Source: Azoarcus sp. CIB
GTDB lineage: Bacteria; Pseudomonadota; Gammaproteobacteria; Burkholderiales; Rhodocyclaceae
NCBI RefSeq assembly: GCF_001190925.1
Contig: NZ_CP011072.1
Location: 930,001 to 994,000 of the forward strand
Reading direction: 5' to 3'
Length of the DNA: 64,000 nt
The notes under the pieces are model-generated. The model was not told where the DNA came from, did no database searches, and worked only from the letters and a program-made list of their open reading frames with translations. Shown piece after piece: positions 9,008-18,509 of this stretch. The translations under genes were made by a program, and so were the position numbers. How positions within the stretch are numbered: the first letter of the stretch is position 1; every line of letters begins with the position of its first letter.

Positions 9008-9826
9008 ATGCTCAAGCGAATCAGATCCCTGTTCGAACCGGCGCCCAAGCCGCAGGCGCCCGTCTCCGCGCCGCTGCCCTACCGCCACGTGTCGCTGTTC
9101 CACTGGCGACCGGCGAACGGCAGCGTGAACTTCGGTGACCACCTATCGCAGGTCGTCGTGTCGCGCGTGCTCGGCCTACGCGGCCTGACGCTCGACGACC
9201 AGGTCGAGCAGTCCGCGCGCCTGCTCGCGATCGGCTCCATCCTGCACTTCGCGGCGCACGATGACGTCGTGTGGGGATCGGGCGTCAACGGCAAGGTGCC
9301 CGAGTCCGCCTTCACCGCGCAGCGGCTCGACATCCGCGCGGTGCGCGGCCCGCTCACCGAGGAGTTCCTGCGCAGCCGCGGGCACCGCGTCCCGATGGTG
9401 TATGGCGACCCGGCCCTGCTCGTGCCGCACCTCTACGCCGGCCGCTTCCGCCCGATCGCCGAGAAGGCGCACGTCTTCGTCCCCAACCTGCACGACCTCC
9501 GGCTCGTCGCCGGCAAGCCCGACGTCGTCTCGCCGCTCGCGGGCTGGAACACCGTCGTCGCCGAGATCCTCAAGGCGCGCCTGGTGCTCGCCAGTTCGCT
9601 GCACGGCCTCGTCATCGCCGAGGCCTTCGGCATTCCGGCGCGCTATGTCCGCCTCAGCGAAACCGAGAACCTGTTCAAGTACCGCGACTACTACTACGGC
9701 ACCGGGCGCACGGACTTCGAATACGCGACCTCCATCCCGCAGGCGCTGGAGATGGGCGGCATGCCCGCCTTCGACTTCGATCCGCGTCCGCTGCTCGACG
9801 CCTTCCCGTGGGACCTGTGGCGTTGA
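9008..9826 (+). CDS. Polysaccharide pyruvyl transferase family protein
   Basis: 272 residues from ATG 9008 (an in-frame ATG at 8966 would add 14 Pro/Thr-rich residues; neither has a strong ribosome site). Family features are [11 protein letters not shown] near the N-terminus, [10 protein letters not shown], and the C-terminal [20 protein letters not shown] block, where the SxHG histidine is conserved. Members transfer pyruvate from phosphoenolpyruvate to make ketals on sugars, adding negative charge to the polymer. The substrate is unknown. The gene follows the flippase with no independent promoter visible. Confidence 0.88.
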   Translation: MLKRIRSLFEPAPKPQAPVSAPLPYRHVSLFHWRPANGSVNFGDHLSQVVVSRVLGLRGLTLDDQVEQSARLLAIGSILHFAAHDDVVWGSGVNGKVPESAFTAQRLDIRAVRGPLTEEFLRSRGHRVPMVYGDPALLVPHLYAGRFRPIAEKAHVFVPNLHDLRLVAGKPDVVSPLAGWNTVVAEILKARLVLASSLHGLVIAEAFGIPARYVRLSETENLFKYRDYYYGTGRTDFEYATSIPQALEMGGMPAFDFDPRPLLDAFPWDLWR

Positions 9827-9884
9827 ACCCCGCCCATCGCACGGCCATCCAAACAGACAAATCGATAGAGAGGGGAGAGCCCCA

Positions 9885-11207
9885 ATGAAACTGACCGTCA
9901 TCGGCACCGGCTACGTCGGCCTCGTCTCCGGCGCCTGCCTTGCCGACGTGGGCAACGACGTGCTGTGCCTGGACGTCGACGCCGCCAAGATCCGCATCCT
10001 CGAGGACGGAGGCATCCCGATCCACGAACCCGGCCTGCTCGAGATCGTGCGGCGCAACGTCGAGGCCGGGCGCCTCGCCTTCACCACCGACACCGAGCGC
10101 GCCGCGCGCCACGGCGAGATCCAGTTCATCGCCGTCGGCACCCCGCCCGACGAGGACGGCTCGGCCGACCTGCAGTACGTGCTCGCCGCCGCACGCGCCA
10201 TCGGCCGTCACATGGACGGCTACCGCGTGATCGTCGACAAGTCCACGGTCCCGGTCGGCACCGGCGACAAGGTGCGCGCCGCGATCGCCGACGAACTCGC
10301 CGCGCGCGGCGTCGAGCTGCCGTTCTCGGTGGTCTCCAACCCCGAGTTCCTCAAGGAAGGCGCCGCGGTGGACGATTTCATGCGCCCCGACCGCATCGTC
10401 GTCGGCGCCGACGACGAGCGCGCGATCGGGCTCATGCGCCGCCTCTACGCGCCGTTCCAGCGCAAGCACGAGAAGCTCGTGGTGATGGACGTGCGCTCGG
10501 CCGAGCTCACCAAGTACGCCGCCAACGCGATGCTCGCGACGCGCATCAGCTTCATGAACGAGCTCGCGAACCTCGCCGAGATGCTCGGCGCCGACATCGA
10601 GCTCGTGCGCCAGGGCATCGGCTCCGACCCGCGCATCGGCTGGCACTTCCTGTACGCCGGCTGCGGCTACGGCGGCTCGTGCTTCCCCAAGGACGTCAAG
10701 GCGCTGATCCGCAGTGCCACCGAGCACGGCGGCGAGCTCAAGGTGCTGACCGCGGTCGAGGCCGCCAACGACGCCCAAAAGCGCGTGCTGGTCGACAAGA
10801 TCGTGCGCCGCTTCGGCGAAGACCTCTCCGGCCGCCGCTTCGCACTGTGGGGCCTCGCGTTCAAGCCCGACACCGACGACATGCGCGACGCCCCCAGCCG
10901 CGTGCTGATCGAGGAGCTCTTCCGCCGCGGCGCGCGCGTCACCGCCTGCGACCCGGTCGCGATGCGCGAAGCGGAGCGCATCTTCGGCGACGAGCCGCGC
11001 CTCGCCTTCGCCGGCCGCCCGAAGAGCGCGCTCGAAGGGGCCGACGCGCTGGTGATCGTCACCGAGTGGAAGGAATTCCGCAGCCCCGACTTCGAAGCGA
11101 TCCGCAGCCGCCTGCGCCAGCCGGTGATCTTCGACGGCCGCAACATGTACGAACCCGGGCGCATGCGCGACGAGGGCATCGAGTATTTCGGCATCGGCCG
11201 CGCCTGA
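9885..11207 (+). CDS. ugd: UDP-glucose 6-dehydrogenase
   Basis: 440 residues, preceded by a strong ribosome site (aggggagag). The N-terminal Rossmann domain begins [20 protein letters not shown]. The central helical domain includes [10 protein letters not shown] and [17 protein letters not shown]. The catalytic cysteine sits in GGSCFPKD near residue 262, and the C-terminal UDP-binding domain has [15 protein letters not shown]. It oxidises UDP-glucose twice with NAD to UDP-glucuronate, giving an acidic sugar precursor. Standing in the polysaccharide locus, it implies a uronic acid in the repeat unit. Confidence 0.96.
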   Translation: MKLTVIGTGYVGLVSGACLADVGNDVLCLDVDAAKIRILEDGGIPIHEPGLLEIVRRNVEAGRLAFTTDTERAARHGEIQFIAVGTPPDEDGSADLQYVLAAARAIGRHMDGYRVIVDKSTVPVGTGDKVRAAIADELAARGVELPFSVVSNPEFLKEGAAVDDFMRPDRIVVGADDERAIGLMRRLYAPFQRKHEKLVVMDVRSAELTKYAANAMLATRISFMNELANLAEMLGADIELVRQGIGSDPRIGWHFLYAGCGYGGSCFPKDVKALIRSATEHGGELKVLTAVEAANDAQKRVLVDKIVRRFGEDLSGRRFALWGLAFKPDTDDMRDAPSRVLIEELFRRGARVTACDPVAMREAERIFGDEPRLAFAGRPKSALEGADALVIVTEWKEFRSPDFEAIRSRLRQPVIFDGRNMYEPGRMRDEGIEYFGIGRA

Positions 11208-11291
11208 GCCGTTCCCGTTTCAATCCCCGCGACCGTGCGGCCGTGCGCCGCGCGGTGGGGCTCCCTTTTCATCCATGAGAGAGGTGTCGCT

Positions 11292-12395
11292 ATGGCAAAA
11301 GCAATGATTCTGGCTGCGGGGCAGGGCACGCGGGTGCGCCCGCTGACGAAGAACGTGCCCAAGCCGATGGTGCCGATTCTCGGCAAGCCGGTGCTGGAAT
11401 ACCTGATCGAGCATCTCGCACGCTTCGGCGTGAATGAGATCATGATCAACGTCGCCTTCAATCACCACAAGATCGAGGACTACTTCCGCGACGGCCACCG
11501 CTGGGGCGTCGAGATCGGCTACTCCTACGAAGGCGTGCGCGACCACGGCGAGATCGTGCCCAAGGCGCTCGGCTCGGCCGGCGGCATGCGCCGCATCCAG
11601 GACTTCGGCGGCTTCTTCGACCAGACCACGCTGGTGATCTGCGGCGACGCGCTGATCGACCTCGACATCCGCGCCGCCCTCGACGAGCACCGCCACAAGA
11701 AGGCGCTCGCGAGCGTCGTCACGCTCGAAGTGCCGCGCGAGCAGGTGCAGAACTACGGCGTCGTCGTCACCGATGCGAACGGGCGCGTGAAGTCCTTCCA
11801 GGAGAAACCCAGCCCCGCAGCCGCGAAGTCCACCCTCGCGAGCACCGGCATCTACATCTTCGAGCCGGAAGTCATCGACCTGATCCCGCCCGGGCGCGAG
11901 TTCGACATCGGCAGCGAGCTCTTCCCGTTGCTCGTCGCCGAGGAGCGCCCCTTCTACGCCCAGACGCGCTTCTTCAACTGGATCGACATCGGCCGCCTCA
12001 CCGACTACTGGGCCGTGCTGCAGCGCGTGCTGCGCGGCGAGATCGCGCAGATGGACATGCCCGGCACCGAGATCCGACCCGGCGTGTGGGTCGGCCTCAA
12101 CACCGCGATCGAATGGGACAGCGTGCAGGTCGTCGGCCCCGTCTACATCGGCTCCGGCGTGCGCATCGACCCCGGCGTATCGGTCATCGGCCCGACCTGG
12201 ATCGGCCACGGCAGCCACCTGCGCGCCGGCTCGCGGGTCGAGCGCAGCATCCTGTTCGAATACACGCGGGTCGGCGAAGGCCAGCGCTTCAGCGAGAAGA
12301 TCCTCTCGCCGCAGTACTGCGTGGACCGTTCGGGCGAAACCCTCTACGTCGGCGACGACCGCACCGAACTGCGCTGGGGCGACGCGCGCGCCTGA
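11292..12395 (+). CDS. Sugar-phosphate nucleotidyltransferase (mannose-1-phosphate guanylyltransferase-like)
   Basis: 367 residues behind a good ribosome site (gagagaggtg). The N-terminal nucleotidyltransferase domain has MILAAGQGTRVRPLTKNVPKPM and the metal-binding CGDALIDLD. The C-terminal third is a left-handed beta-helix (VYIGSGVRIDPGVSVIGPTWIG). The architecture matches GDP-mannose/NDP-sugar pyrophosphorylases of the eukaryote-like GMPPB/ManC2 type and bacterial homologues beside exopolysaccharide genes. The nucleotide and sugar cannot be fixed from sequence. It is the last gene of the locus; after it comes a 250-base gap with no further polysaccharide gene. Confidence 0.9.
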   Translation: MAKAMILAAGQGTRVRPLTKNVPKPMVPILGKPVLEYLIEHLARFGVNEIMINVAFNHHKIEDYFRDGHRWGVEIGYSYEGVRDHGEIVPKALGSAGGMRRIQDFGGFFDQTTLVICGDALIDLDIRAALDEHRHKKALASVVTLEVPREQVQNYGVVVTDANGRVKSFQEKPSPAAAKSTLASTGIYIFEPEVIDLIPPGREFDIGSELFPLLVAEERPFYAQTRFFNWIDIGRLTDYWAVLQRVLRGEIAQMDMPGTEIRPGVWVGLNTAIEWDSVQVVGPVYIGSGVRIDPGVSVIGPTWIGHGSHLRAGSRVERSILFEYTRVGEGQRFSEKILSPQYCVDRSGETLYVGDDRTELRWGDARA

Positions 12396-12645
12396 GCCGC
12401 TAGCGCGGGGATCGGCCGGGTATGTCACGGGGCCGCCCGGCCGGCGGCGACGCCGCGACCGCCCCACGGCGAGCCGCTGCCGCGTCGGCCGTCTTTACAT
12501 CCTATTTCACATTTGTCGCGGGAACCGCAGCATGCGACCGTATGTCTTTGTAAATATGACTGGTTCGCGTGCGTGGCGTGAATCGTGCTTTCCGCTTTAT
12601 CAGGGGGGACTGGTCTTCAGTCCTTGAACACTTCCGGCGTCCCGC
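12396..12645. other. Intergenic region after the polysaccharide locus
   Basis: 250 bases without a recognisable gene. The first 90 are very GC-rich. Bases about 12490-12565 are clearly AT-richer than the surroundings and contain TTTACA (12490s) and TGTAAA (12550s) facing each other about 50 bases apart. A small hairpin, GGACTG-gtctt-CAGTCC, lies at 12607-12623. This may be the promoter and leader of the 64-residue gene that follows. No clear -35/-10 pair is visible. Confidence 0.4.
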
Positions 12646-12840
12646 ATGGAGATCGCGATCGTGGAATACCATGGAACCGAGATGCGCGTGGATTGGGTGA
12701 TGCGCCAGTACGTCGAAACCATCATCCAGTATCTTGCCCGCGGTGGGAGTCTGGCGAACGCGCGAATGAACATGACCGAGCGCGGCGTTCCCGTCCACGT
12801 GCAGGACCGCGTGTTCGAAGGTCACGCCGCGCTGCAGTGA
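12646..12840 (+). CDS. Small hypothetical protein, 64 residues
   Basis: The protein begins MEIAIVEYHGTEMRVDW and is acidic/basic mixed with no membrane segment. Its composition (Ile, Val, Tyr, Met, Glu) is unlike the Arg/Ala-rich shadows that fill other frames here, which argues that it is real. There is no convincing ribosome site before ATG 12646; ATG 12682 is a possible alternative. It is convergent with prlC, 39 bases away. I do not recognise a family, and function cannot be stated. Confidence 0.5.
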   Translation: MEIAIVEYHGTEMRVDWVMRQYVETIIQYLARGGSLANARMNMTERGVPVHVQDRVFEGHAALQ

Positions 12841-12879
12841 CCCGCGGGAGCGCTGCAGCGCAGCGCCCCCGTCAGGTCG

Positions 12880-14937
12880 TTACGCCTCCACCATGCCGTT
12901 GTGGCGCAGCAGCGCATCGACGCGCGGTTCGCGTCCGCGGAAAGCCTTGAACGACTCCAGCGCCGGGCGGCTGCCGCCCACCGCGAGGATCTCGCGCCAG
13001 AAGCGCTCGCCGGTGTCGCGATCGAGCAGCGTGCCCTTGCCGGCGCCGGCCTCCTCGAAGGCCGCGAACGCGTCGGCCGACAGCACCTCCGCCCACTTGT
13101 AGCTGTAGTAGCCCGCCCCATAGCCGCCCGCGAAGATGTGCGAGAAGCTGTGCGGGAAGCGGTGCCAGGCCGGCGGGAACATCACCGCGACCTCGCGGCG
13201 TACCTCGTCGAGCAGCGCCATCACCTGCTCGACCGGCACCGGGCCGGTCGATGCGTCCGGCTCGCTGTGCAGGCGCAGGTCGAACATCGAGAACTCGAGC
13301 TGGCGCACCATCTGCATGCCGCCCTGGAAGTTCTTCGCCGCGATCATCTTGTCGAAGAGTTCGCGCGGCAGCGGCGCGCCGGTATCGACATGGGCGGTCA
13401 TGCCGGAGAGCACGTCCCACTCCCAGCAGAAGTTCTCCATGAACTGGCTCGGCAGTTCCACCGCATCCCATTCCACGCCGTGGATGCCCGACACCGCCAG
13501 GTCATCGACGCGCGTCAGCAGGTGGTGCAGGCCGTGGCCGCATTCGTGGAACAGGGTCAGCACGTCGTCGTGCGTGAAGGTCGCCGGCTTGCCGCCCACC
13601 GGACCGGGGAAGTTGCACACCAGGTAGGCGACCGGCGTCTGCACGCCGCGCATGTTCGAATAGCGGCTGCGCGCCGAATCCATCCACGCTCCGCCGCGCT
13701 TGGTCTCGCGCGCATGCAGGTCGAGGTAGAAATGGCCGACCGTCGCCCCCGCCTTCTCGATGCGGAAGAAATGCGCGCTGGGATCCCATTTCGGCGCCTC
13801 CTCGGCGACGATGTCGACGCCGTACAGGCTGCGGATCACGCCGAACAGGCCTTCGAGCACCTTCGGCTCGGGGAAATACTGTTTCACCTCCTGTTCGGAG
13901 AACGCATAACGCGCCTGGCGCAGCTTCTCCGACGCGTAGGCGAGGTCCCACGGCTGCAGCGGGGCCAGTCCCAGCCCGGTGCGTGCGAAATCCTTCAGCG
14001 CGGCGAGATCCTGTTCGGCAAAGGGCTTCGCCTTGGCCGCGAGTTCGCGCAGAAAATCGAGCACCTGTGCGGGCGACTCGGCCATCTTCGCGACCAGCGA
14101 GACCTCGGCGTAGCTCGCGTAGCCCAGCATCTTCGCTTCTTCGGCGCGCAGCGCGAGGATTCGCCCGATCAGCGGGCCGTTGTCGAGTTCCGGCTTGCCC
14201 TGCTCGGACGCACGCGTCGCGTAGGCACGGTACATGCGCTCGCGCAGCGCCTGGCTGTCGGCGTACTGCATCACCGGCAGGTAGGAAGGCATCTGCAGCG
14301 TGAATTTCCAGCCCGGCTTGCCTTCGCGCTCGGCGGCGGCACGCGCGGCGTCGATCGCGTCCTCGGGCAGGCCTGCGAGTTCGGCCTCGTCGGTGATCCA
14401 CTCGGCGTGGGCGTTGGTCGCGTCGAGCAGGTTCTCGGAGAACTTCGCCGCGAGCGCCGACATCTCCTCCTGGATCGCCTTGAAGCGCGGCTTGTCGGCG
14501 TCCGGCAGCTCCGCGCCGGACAGGCGGAAGTCGCGCAGCTCGTGGTCGATGATGCGCCGGCGTACCGGCGGCAGCTGGTCGTACTCGGCGCTGTTGAAGA
14601 GCTGGCGGAATTTCTCGAACAGCTCCAGGTTCTGGCCGACGTCGGCGTAGAAGCTGGAAACCTCCGGCAGCAGGGCGTTGTACGCCTCGCGCCACTCGGG
14701 CACGTCCATCACGCTGTGCAGATGGCCGACCACGCCCCACGCGCGGCCGAGGCGTTCGCCTTCCTCGGTGAGCGGCGTGACGAAGTTGGCCCACGTGGGC
14801 GGCGCCGGGTCGGAGACGAGGTCCGCGATCAGCGCGCGGTTCTCGTCGATGAGCTGGCGGATCGCGGGGGCGACATGTTCCGGCCGGATCTCGTCGAAGC
14901 GCGGCAGGCTGGTGAAATCGAGCAGGGGATTGGGCAT
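12880..14937 (-). CDS. prlC: Oligopeptidase A (M3 metallopeptidase)
   Basis: 685 residues and full length. The M3 zinc site is LFHECGHGLHHLL (HExxH) with the downstream glutamate in VEWDAVELPSQFMENF, and the N-terminus MPNPLLDFTSLPRFDEIRPE is typical of PrlC. This cytoplasmic zinc peptidase degrades short peptides, including cleaved signal peptides. It is monocistronic as far as can be seen: a 158-base gap separates it from the DUF2189 gene upstream, and it converges with the 64-residue gene. Confidence 0.97.
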   Translation of the reverse strand: MPNPLLDFTSLPRFDEIRPEHVAPAIRQLIDENRALIADLVSDPAPPTWANFVTPLTEEGERLGRAWGVVGHLHSVMDVPEWREAYNALLPEVSSFYADVGQNLELFEKFRQLFNSAEYDQLPPVRRRIIDHELRDFRLSGAELPDADKPRFKAIQEEMSALAAKFSENLLDATNAHAEWITDEAELAGLPEDAIDAARAAAEREGKPGWKFTLQMPSYLPVMQYADSQALRERMYRAYATRASEQGKPELDNGPLIGRILALRAEEAKMLGYASYAEVSLVAKMAESPAQVLDFLRELAAKAKPFAEQDLAALKDFARTGLGLAPLQPWDLAYASEKLRQARYAFSEQEVKQYFPEPKVLEGLFGVIRSLYGVDIVAEEAPKWDPSAHFFRIEKAGATVGHFYLDLHARETKRGGAWMDSARSRYSNMRGVQTPVAYLVCNFPGPVGGKPATFTHDDVLTLFHECGHGLHHLLTRVDDLAVSGIHGVEWDAVELPSQFMENFCWEWDVLSGMTAHVDTGAPLPRELFDKMIAAKNFQGGMQMVRQLEFSMFDLRLHSEPDASTGPVPVEQVMALLDEVRREVAVMFPPAWHRFPHSFSHIFAGGYGAGYYSYKWAEVLSADAFAAFEEAGAGKGTLLDRDTGERFWREILAVGGSRPALESFKAFRGREPRVDALLRHNGMVEA

Positions 14938-15095
14938 GCGTTTCTCGGCTGGCGCAATGATCGTTCTGGAAGGGGCGGGAACAGCGCTGCGAGTCGGGCG
15001 CGCGCGCAGCCCCGGCCGGTCATTCTAACCGCAGGGGCCGTGGGGCGTGCGCGGCGATCGGCGCCGCCGGCGCACGCGGGAACGCGCGTGCCGGC

Positions 15096-15869
15096 TTACT
15101 CGACGAGATCCTTGTAGGCATGCCACGTGGCATGGCCGACGAGCGGCAGCAGCACCACCATGCCAATCATCATCGTCGCGAAGCCGAGCCCGATCAGCAA
15201 CACGATCAGCGCCGCCCATACCGCCATCGCGCCGAGGTTGAAGCCGACCGCACGGGCGCTGGTCATCATCGCCGTCACCATGTCGCTGCTGCGGTCCATG
15301 AGCATCGGCACGGACACCACGGACAGCGCGAACACGAGGCAGGCGAGTGCACCGCCGACGATGAGGTAGGAGACGACGAAATGCACGTAGTTGCCGGACA
15401 GGAACACATCCTGGAAAAAGTTCGCCATGTCCGGCGGAACGTCGTGATAGAAGAGCGCGAACAGGATCGCCGACAGGCGCTCCCAGCCGAGCAGCACGAA
15501 GGCGAGAAAGGCCCCGTAGTACAGCAGGTGGTCGCCGTGTCGCGCCAGTCCCTTCACGGAGTCGGCAAAGCCGGCGTCCTCGCCGCGCTCGTGGCGGCGC
15601 GAAATCTCGTACAGGCCTGCCGCGGCCAGCGGTCCGACGAGGAAGAAACCGGAAATCGCCGCAGTGAACAGGTAAGGCATGTCCGTCGCGTAGGCGAGGA
15701 TCAGGTAACCGAGCACGGCGAAGATCAGTCCGTAGCTCAGGCTCGCACCCATGTTGGCGCGCATGTCATCCCACCCCATGCGCAGCCACTGCAGCGGCCG
15801 CGCTGCTTCGACCTGCCTGACGTGGGGAAGGGTGAAATGACGGTCGAGGGAATTGTAGGACTTGTCCAT
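15096..15869 (-). CDS. DUF2189 integral membrane protein
   Basis: 257 residues with about six membrane helices (LSYGLIFAVLGYLILAYA and GALACLVFALSVVSVPMLM among them) and a conserved soluble N-terminus ending in PLQWLRMGWDDMRAN. This matches the DUF2189 family, sometimes described as cytochrome c oxidase subunit I-like, with no established role. The ribosome site is excellent (aaggaggctgcc before the ATG). Helix-breaking charged loops such as ISRRHERGEDAGFAD lie between helices 2 and 3. Inner membrane; function unknown. Confidence 0.85.
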   Translation of the reverse strand: MDKSYNSLDRHFTLPHVRQVEAARPLQWLRMGWDDMRANMGASLSYGLIFAVLGYLILAYATDMPYLFTAAISGFFLVGPLAAAGLYEISRRHERGEDAGFADSVKGLARHGDHLLYYGAFLAFVLLGWERLSAILFALFYHDVPPDMANFFQDVFLSGNYVHFVVSYLIVGGALACLVFALSVVSVPMLMDRSSDMVTAMMTSARAVGFNLGAMAVWAALIVLLIGLGFATMMIGMVVLLPLVGHATWHAYKDLVE

Positions 15870-16036
15870 GGCAGCCTCCTTGGAGTTGGAAGTACCAGAG
15901 GGCGGCTCCGTGCGGCGTGGCCGCGATGGGGATGGCCCCCGGGTCGAGTGTTAGAGCGGCCGGTTTCGGGCAAGTTCACCCACTTCGCGACAAGCCTGCG
16001 ACGTCGATTCAGTGACCAGCGGGCGGCGGGCGTGGA

Positions 16037-16079
16037 AAGGCCCGCCGTCCCCGGCAGGGTGCCGGGAAGGGCGGGCCTT
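16037..16079 (-). terminator. Hairpin downstream of purC
   Basis: AAGGCCCGCC (16037-16046) pairs with GGCGGGCCTT (16070-16079), and a second stem (CCCGGC/GCCGGG) lies inside the loop. It lies 18 bases past the purC stop on the minus strand and runs into a short TTT, so it is a plausible weak intrinsic terminator for purC. Confidence 0.6.
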
Positions 16080-16096
16080 CGAAGGGCGCTACGTAC

Positions 16097-17032
16097 TCAG
16101 GCCAGCGTCTGGCCGGTCAGGCGCTCGTAGGCTTCGCGGTACTTCGCGGCGGTGCGCGCGATCACTTCCGCGGGCAGCGACGGTCCCGGCGCCTTCTTGT
16201 TCCACGTCAGCGTCTCGAGGTAGTCGCGCACGTACTGCTTGTCGTAGCTCGGCGGGCTGATGCCTTCGCGGTAGCTGTCGGCGGGCCAGAAGCGCGAGGA
16301 GTCGGGCGTCAGGGCCTCGTCGATGAGGTGCAGCGTGCCGGCGGCATCGACGCCGAATTCGAATTTCGTGTCGGCGATGATGATGCCGCGCCCGGCGGCG
16401 TAGTTGGCCGCTTCGGTGTACAGCGCGATGGCCGCGTCGCGCGCCTGTGCGGCGAGCTGGGCGCCGTTCCTGCCGGTGCCCGCGAGTTCGTTGACCAGCG
16501 CGGCGGCGCAACGCGTCTGCGCTTCGGCGAAGGAGATGTTCTCGTCGTGGTCGCCGACTTCGGCCTTGGAGGCCGGCGTGAAGATCGGCGCGGGCAGCTT
16601 CGCCGCCTGCTGGAGCCCCGCCGGCAGCTTGATCCCGCAGATCGCGCCGGTGTCCTGGTAGTCCTTCCAGCCCGAGCCGATCACGTAGCCGCGCACCACG
16701 GCCTCGATCGGCAGCGGCTTGAGGCGCTTCACCACCAACGCGCGGCCGCGCACCTGCTCGCGTTCGTCCGCCGCCACCACCGATTCCGGATCGATGCCCG
16801 TGAGCTGGTTCGGCACGATGTGGCCCAGGCGCGAGAACCAGAAGTTCGCCATCGCGGTCAGCACGCGACCCTTGTCCGGAATCGGGTCCGGCAGGATCAC
16901 GTCGAAGGCGGAGAGCCGGTCGCTGGTGACGATCAGCAGCTTGTCGGCATCGACGGCGTAGATGTCGCGCACCTTGCCGCGCCCGAGCAGCTGCAGGCTC
17001 TTGATGGAGGATTCGAACAGGGGAGTGGCCAC
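16097..17032 (-). CDS. purC: Phosphoribosylaminoimidazole-succinocarboxamide synthase (SAICAR synthetase)
   Basis: 311 residues from GTG 17032, chosen because it lies behind gaaagag and gives [24 protein letters not shown]; the open frame continues 25 residues upstream but would start inside the promoter. Motifs are [29 protein letters not shown] and the C-terminal [11 protein letters not shown]. It ligates aspartate to CAIR with ATP in purine synthesis. The length matches the longer purC form of beta- and gammaproteobacterial/yeast type rather than the 240-residue form. Cytoplasmic. Confidence 0.96.
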   Translation of the reverse strand: MATPLFESSIKSLQLLGRGKVRDIYAVDADKLLIVTSDRLSAFDVILPDPIPDKGRVLTAMANFWFSRLGHIVPNQLTGIDPESVVAADEREQVRGRALVVKRLKPLPIEAVVRGYVIGSGWKDYQDTGAICGIKLPAGLQQAAKLPAPIFTPASKAEVGDHDENISFAEAQTRCAAALVNELAGTGRNGAQLAAQARDAAIALYTEAANYAAGRGIIIADTKFEFGVDAAGTLHLIDEALTPDSSRFWPADSYREGISPPSYDKQYVRDYLETLTWNKKAPGPSLPAEVIARTAAKYREAYERLTGQTLA

Positions 17033-17060
17033 GATGGAAACTCTTTCAGGGCAAAGCGCA

Positions 17061-17066
17061 ATTATA
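17061..17066 (-). promoter_or_regulatory. -10 element of the purC promoter
   Basis: The minus strand reads TATAAT here, 28 bases before the GTG start of purC. No good -35 is visible at 16-18 bases (GGTAGC only). No PurR-like operator was identified. Confidence 0.6.
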
Positions 17067-17103
17067 GGACAGCTTGGGCGCCGGCTACCCCTCAATGGCC
17101 ACC

Positions 17104-18393
17104 TCAATGACCGCCTTCCTCGGCGGTGAGCTGGCGGCGCATGCGGCGCAGCCCCAAGGCGACGAGTCCCGCGATGACGGGGATCGACACCGCCGTGACG
17201 ACCTCGGGTGTAGCCGGATGGATGTAGTCCTTCGCGCCCTTGGCGAGGTACTGCACGAGCTGCGAGCCGTAATACGTGATCGCGACGACCGACAGGCCCT
17301 CCACCGTTTCCTGCAGGCGCAGCTGCAGCTTCGCGCGGCGGTTCATCTGGCCGAGCAGCTCCTGGTTCTGGCGTTCGAGCTCGATCTCCACGCGCGTGCG
17401 CAGCAACTGCGAGTTGCGCACGATGCGGCTCGACAGGTCCTCCTGCCGCCGCGCAACCGTCGCACAGGTATCGATCGCCGGCGTCAGGCGCCGTTCCATG
17501 AATTCGCGTACCGGCGGGTAACCCTTGACGCGCACCTCGCGCAGGTCGTCGATGCGCTGGCGCACCAGCCGGTAGTAGGCGGCCGCTGCGCCGAAGCGGT
17601 AGGTCGTGCGCGCGACCGAACGTTCGACGTGCGCGGCGAGCCGCGTCAGACGGCCCAATACGTGGCGCTCGTCCTCGGGGGTGGCGGCCGCCCCCATCGC
17701 GTCCATCAGGTCGGCCAGTTCATCCTCGGCGAGCGCCAGCAGCCGGCCGACCTCCTTCGCGACCGGGAAGGCGAGCAGGGCCATCACGCGGTAGGTCTCG
17801 ATCTCGAGCAGGCGCTGCACCGTGCGTCCCGCCTGGCGCGGAGTCAGCGAGGCGTCGAGGACGAGGAAACGCGAGAAGCCGTCGGCGATCTGGAAGTCCG
17901 TGAAGACCCAGCCCGCGCCGTCGGCGATCTGCGATGCGACCGAAGTCGTTCCGGTCGGCGACAGCTGTGCGAGCACCGTCTCGGGGGCGACCTCATCGAC
18001 GCCGCGCAGCTCGATGTGCGTGGCGACCAGCAGCTGGCCGGGGATCTCGCGCCGCCACGCGGCAGGCACGTCGAGCAGCGGGTTGTCGTCGCTCGTGCCG
18101 CTGAAGTCGATGCGGCGCACGAAGGTGTAGCTGGTGAATTCGTTGTGGCGTTCCCACTTCAGGCGGAATCCGCCGGCATCGAGGAAGACGTGCCCGGACG
18201 AGGCGTCCGGCGGCGCCAGTTCGAACTGTTCGGCGAGCAGGCGCAGGTGGTCCGCTTCGCGTTCGGCGCTGCCGTCGACGTGCAGGAAGGCGAGGTAGGT
18301 GACGAACTCCGGCGTTTCCAGCGTGACCGGGGGGCGCGCGTGGACTTCGTCGTTCAGTTTGTGGCGGAGCGGATATTCGTCGAACAGGGGCAT
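17104..18393 (-). CDS. DUF3422 family membrane protein
   Basis: 429 residues. A long soluble region starts [20 protein letters not shown], the hallmark of DUF3422, and continues through [10 protein letters not shown] and [17 protein letters not shown] helical/coiled segment (about residues 320-375, [20 protein letters not shown]) is followed by two membrane helices (about 378-396 and 402-420) with a short basic tail. The topology suggests a large cytoplasmic domain anchored by a C-terminal hairpin, similar in layout to CorA-like or sensor proteins, but no function is known. It ends 71 bases before purC. Confidence 0.85.
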   Translation of the reverse strand: MPLFDEYPLRHKLNDEVHARPPVTLETPEFVTYLAFLHVDGSAEREADHLRLLAEQFELAPPDASSGHVFLDAGGFRLKWERHNEFTSYTFVRRIDFSGTSDDNPLLDVPAAWRREIPGQLLVATHIELRGVDEVAPETVLAQLSPTGTTSVASQIADGAGWVFTDFQIADGFSRFLVLDASLTPRQAGRTVQRLLEIETYRVMALLAFPVAKEVGRLLALAEDELADLMDAMGAAATPEDERHVLGRLTRLAAHVERSVARTTYRFGAAAAYYRLVRQRIDDLREVRVKGYPPVREFMERRLTPAIDTCATVARRQEDLSSRIVRNSQLLRTRVEIELERQNQELLGQMNRRAKLQLRLQETVEGLSVVAITYYGSQLVQYLAKGAKDYIHPATPEVVTAVSIPVIAGLVALGLRRMRRQLTAEEGGH

Positions 18394-18447
18394 GGCGCGG
18401 CAGTTGGGTTGGACGCGCTAGGGTAGCGACCGCGGGGCGATAACGAA

Positions 18448-18492
18448 AGCCCCGCCGCGCCCGGGCATCGCTGCTGCGGGCAGGGCGGGGCT
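18448..18492 (-). terminator. Intrinsic terminator of the OmpA-like lipoprotein gene
   Basis: AGCCCCGCC (18448-18456) pairs with GGCGGGGCT (18484-18492), 18 bases beyond the stop codon on the minus strand. The minus-strand read continues TTTCGTTATC, a partial U-tract. Confidence 0.7.
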
Positions 18493-18509
18493 GCAGGAGG
18501 CCGGTGCGA

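Noticed and set aside
12901-15117. Long plus-strand open frame antisense to prlC
   Set aside because: prlC on the minus strand is full length with an intact zinc site; the antisense frame shows no family features.
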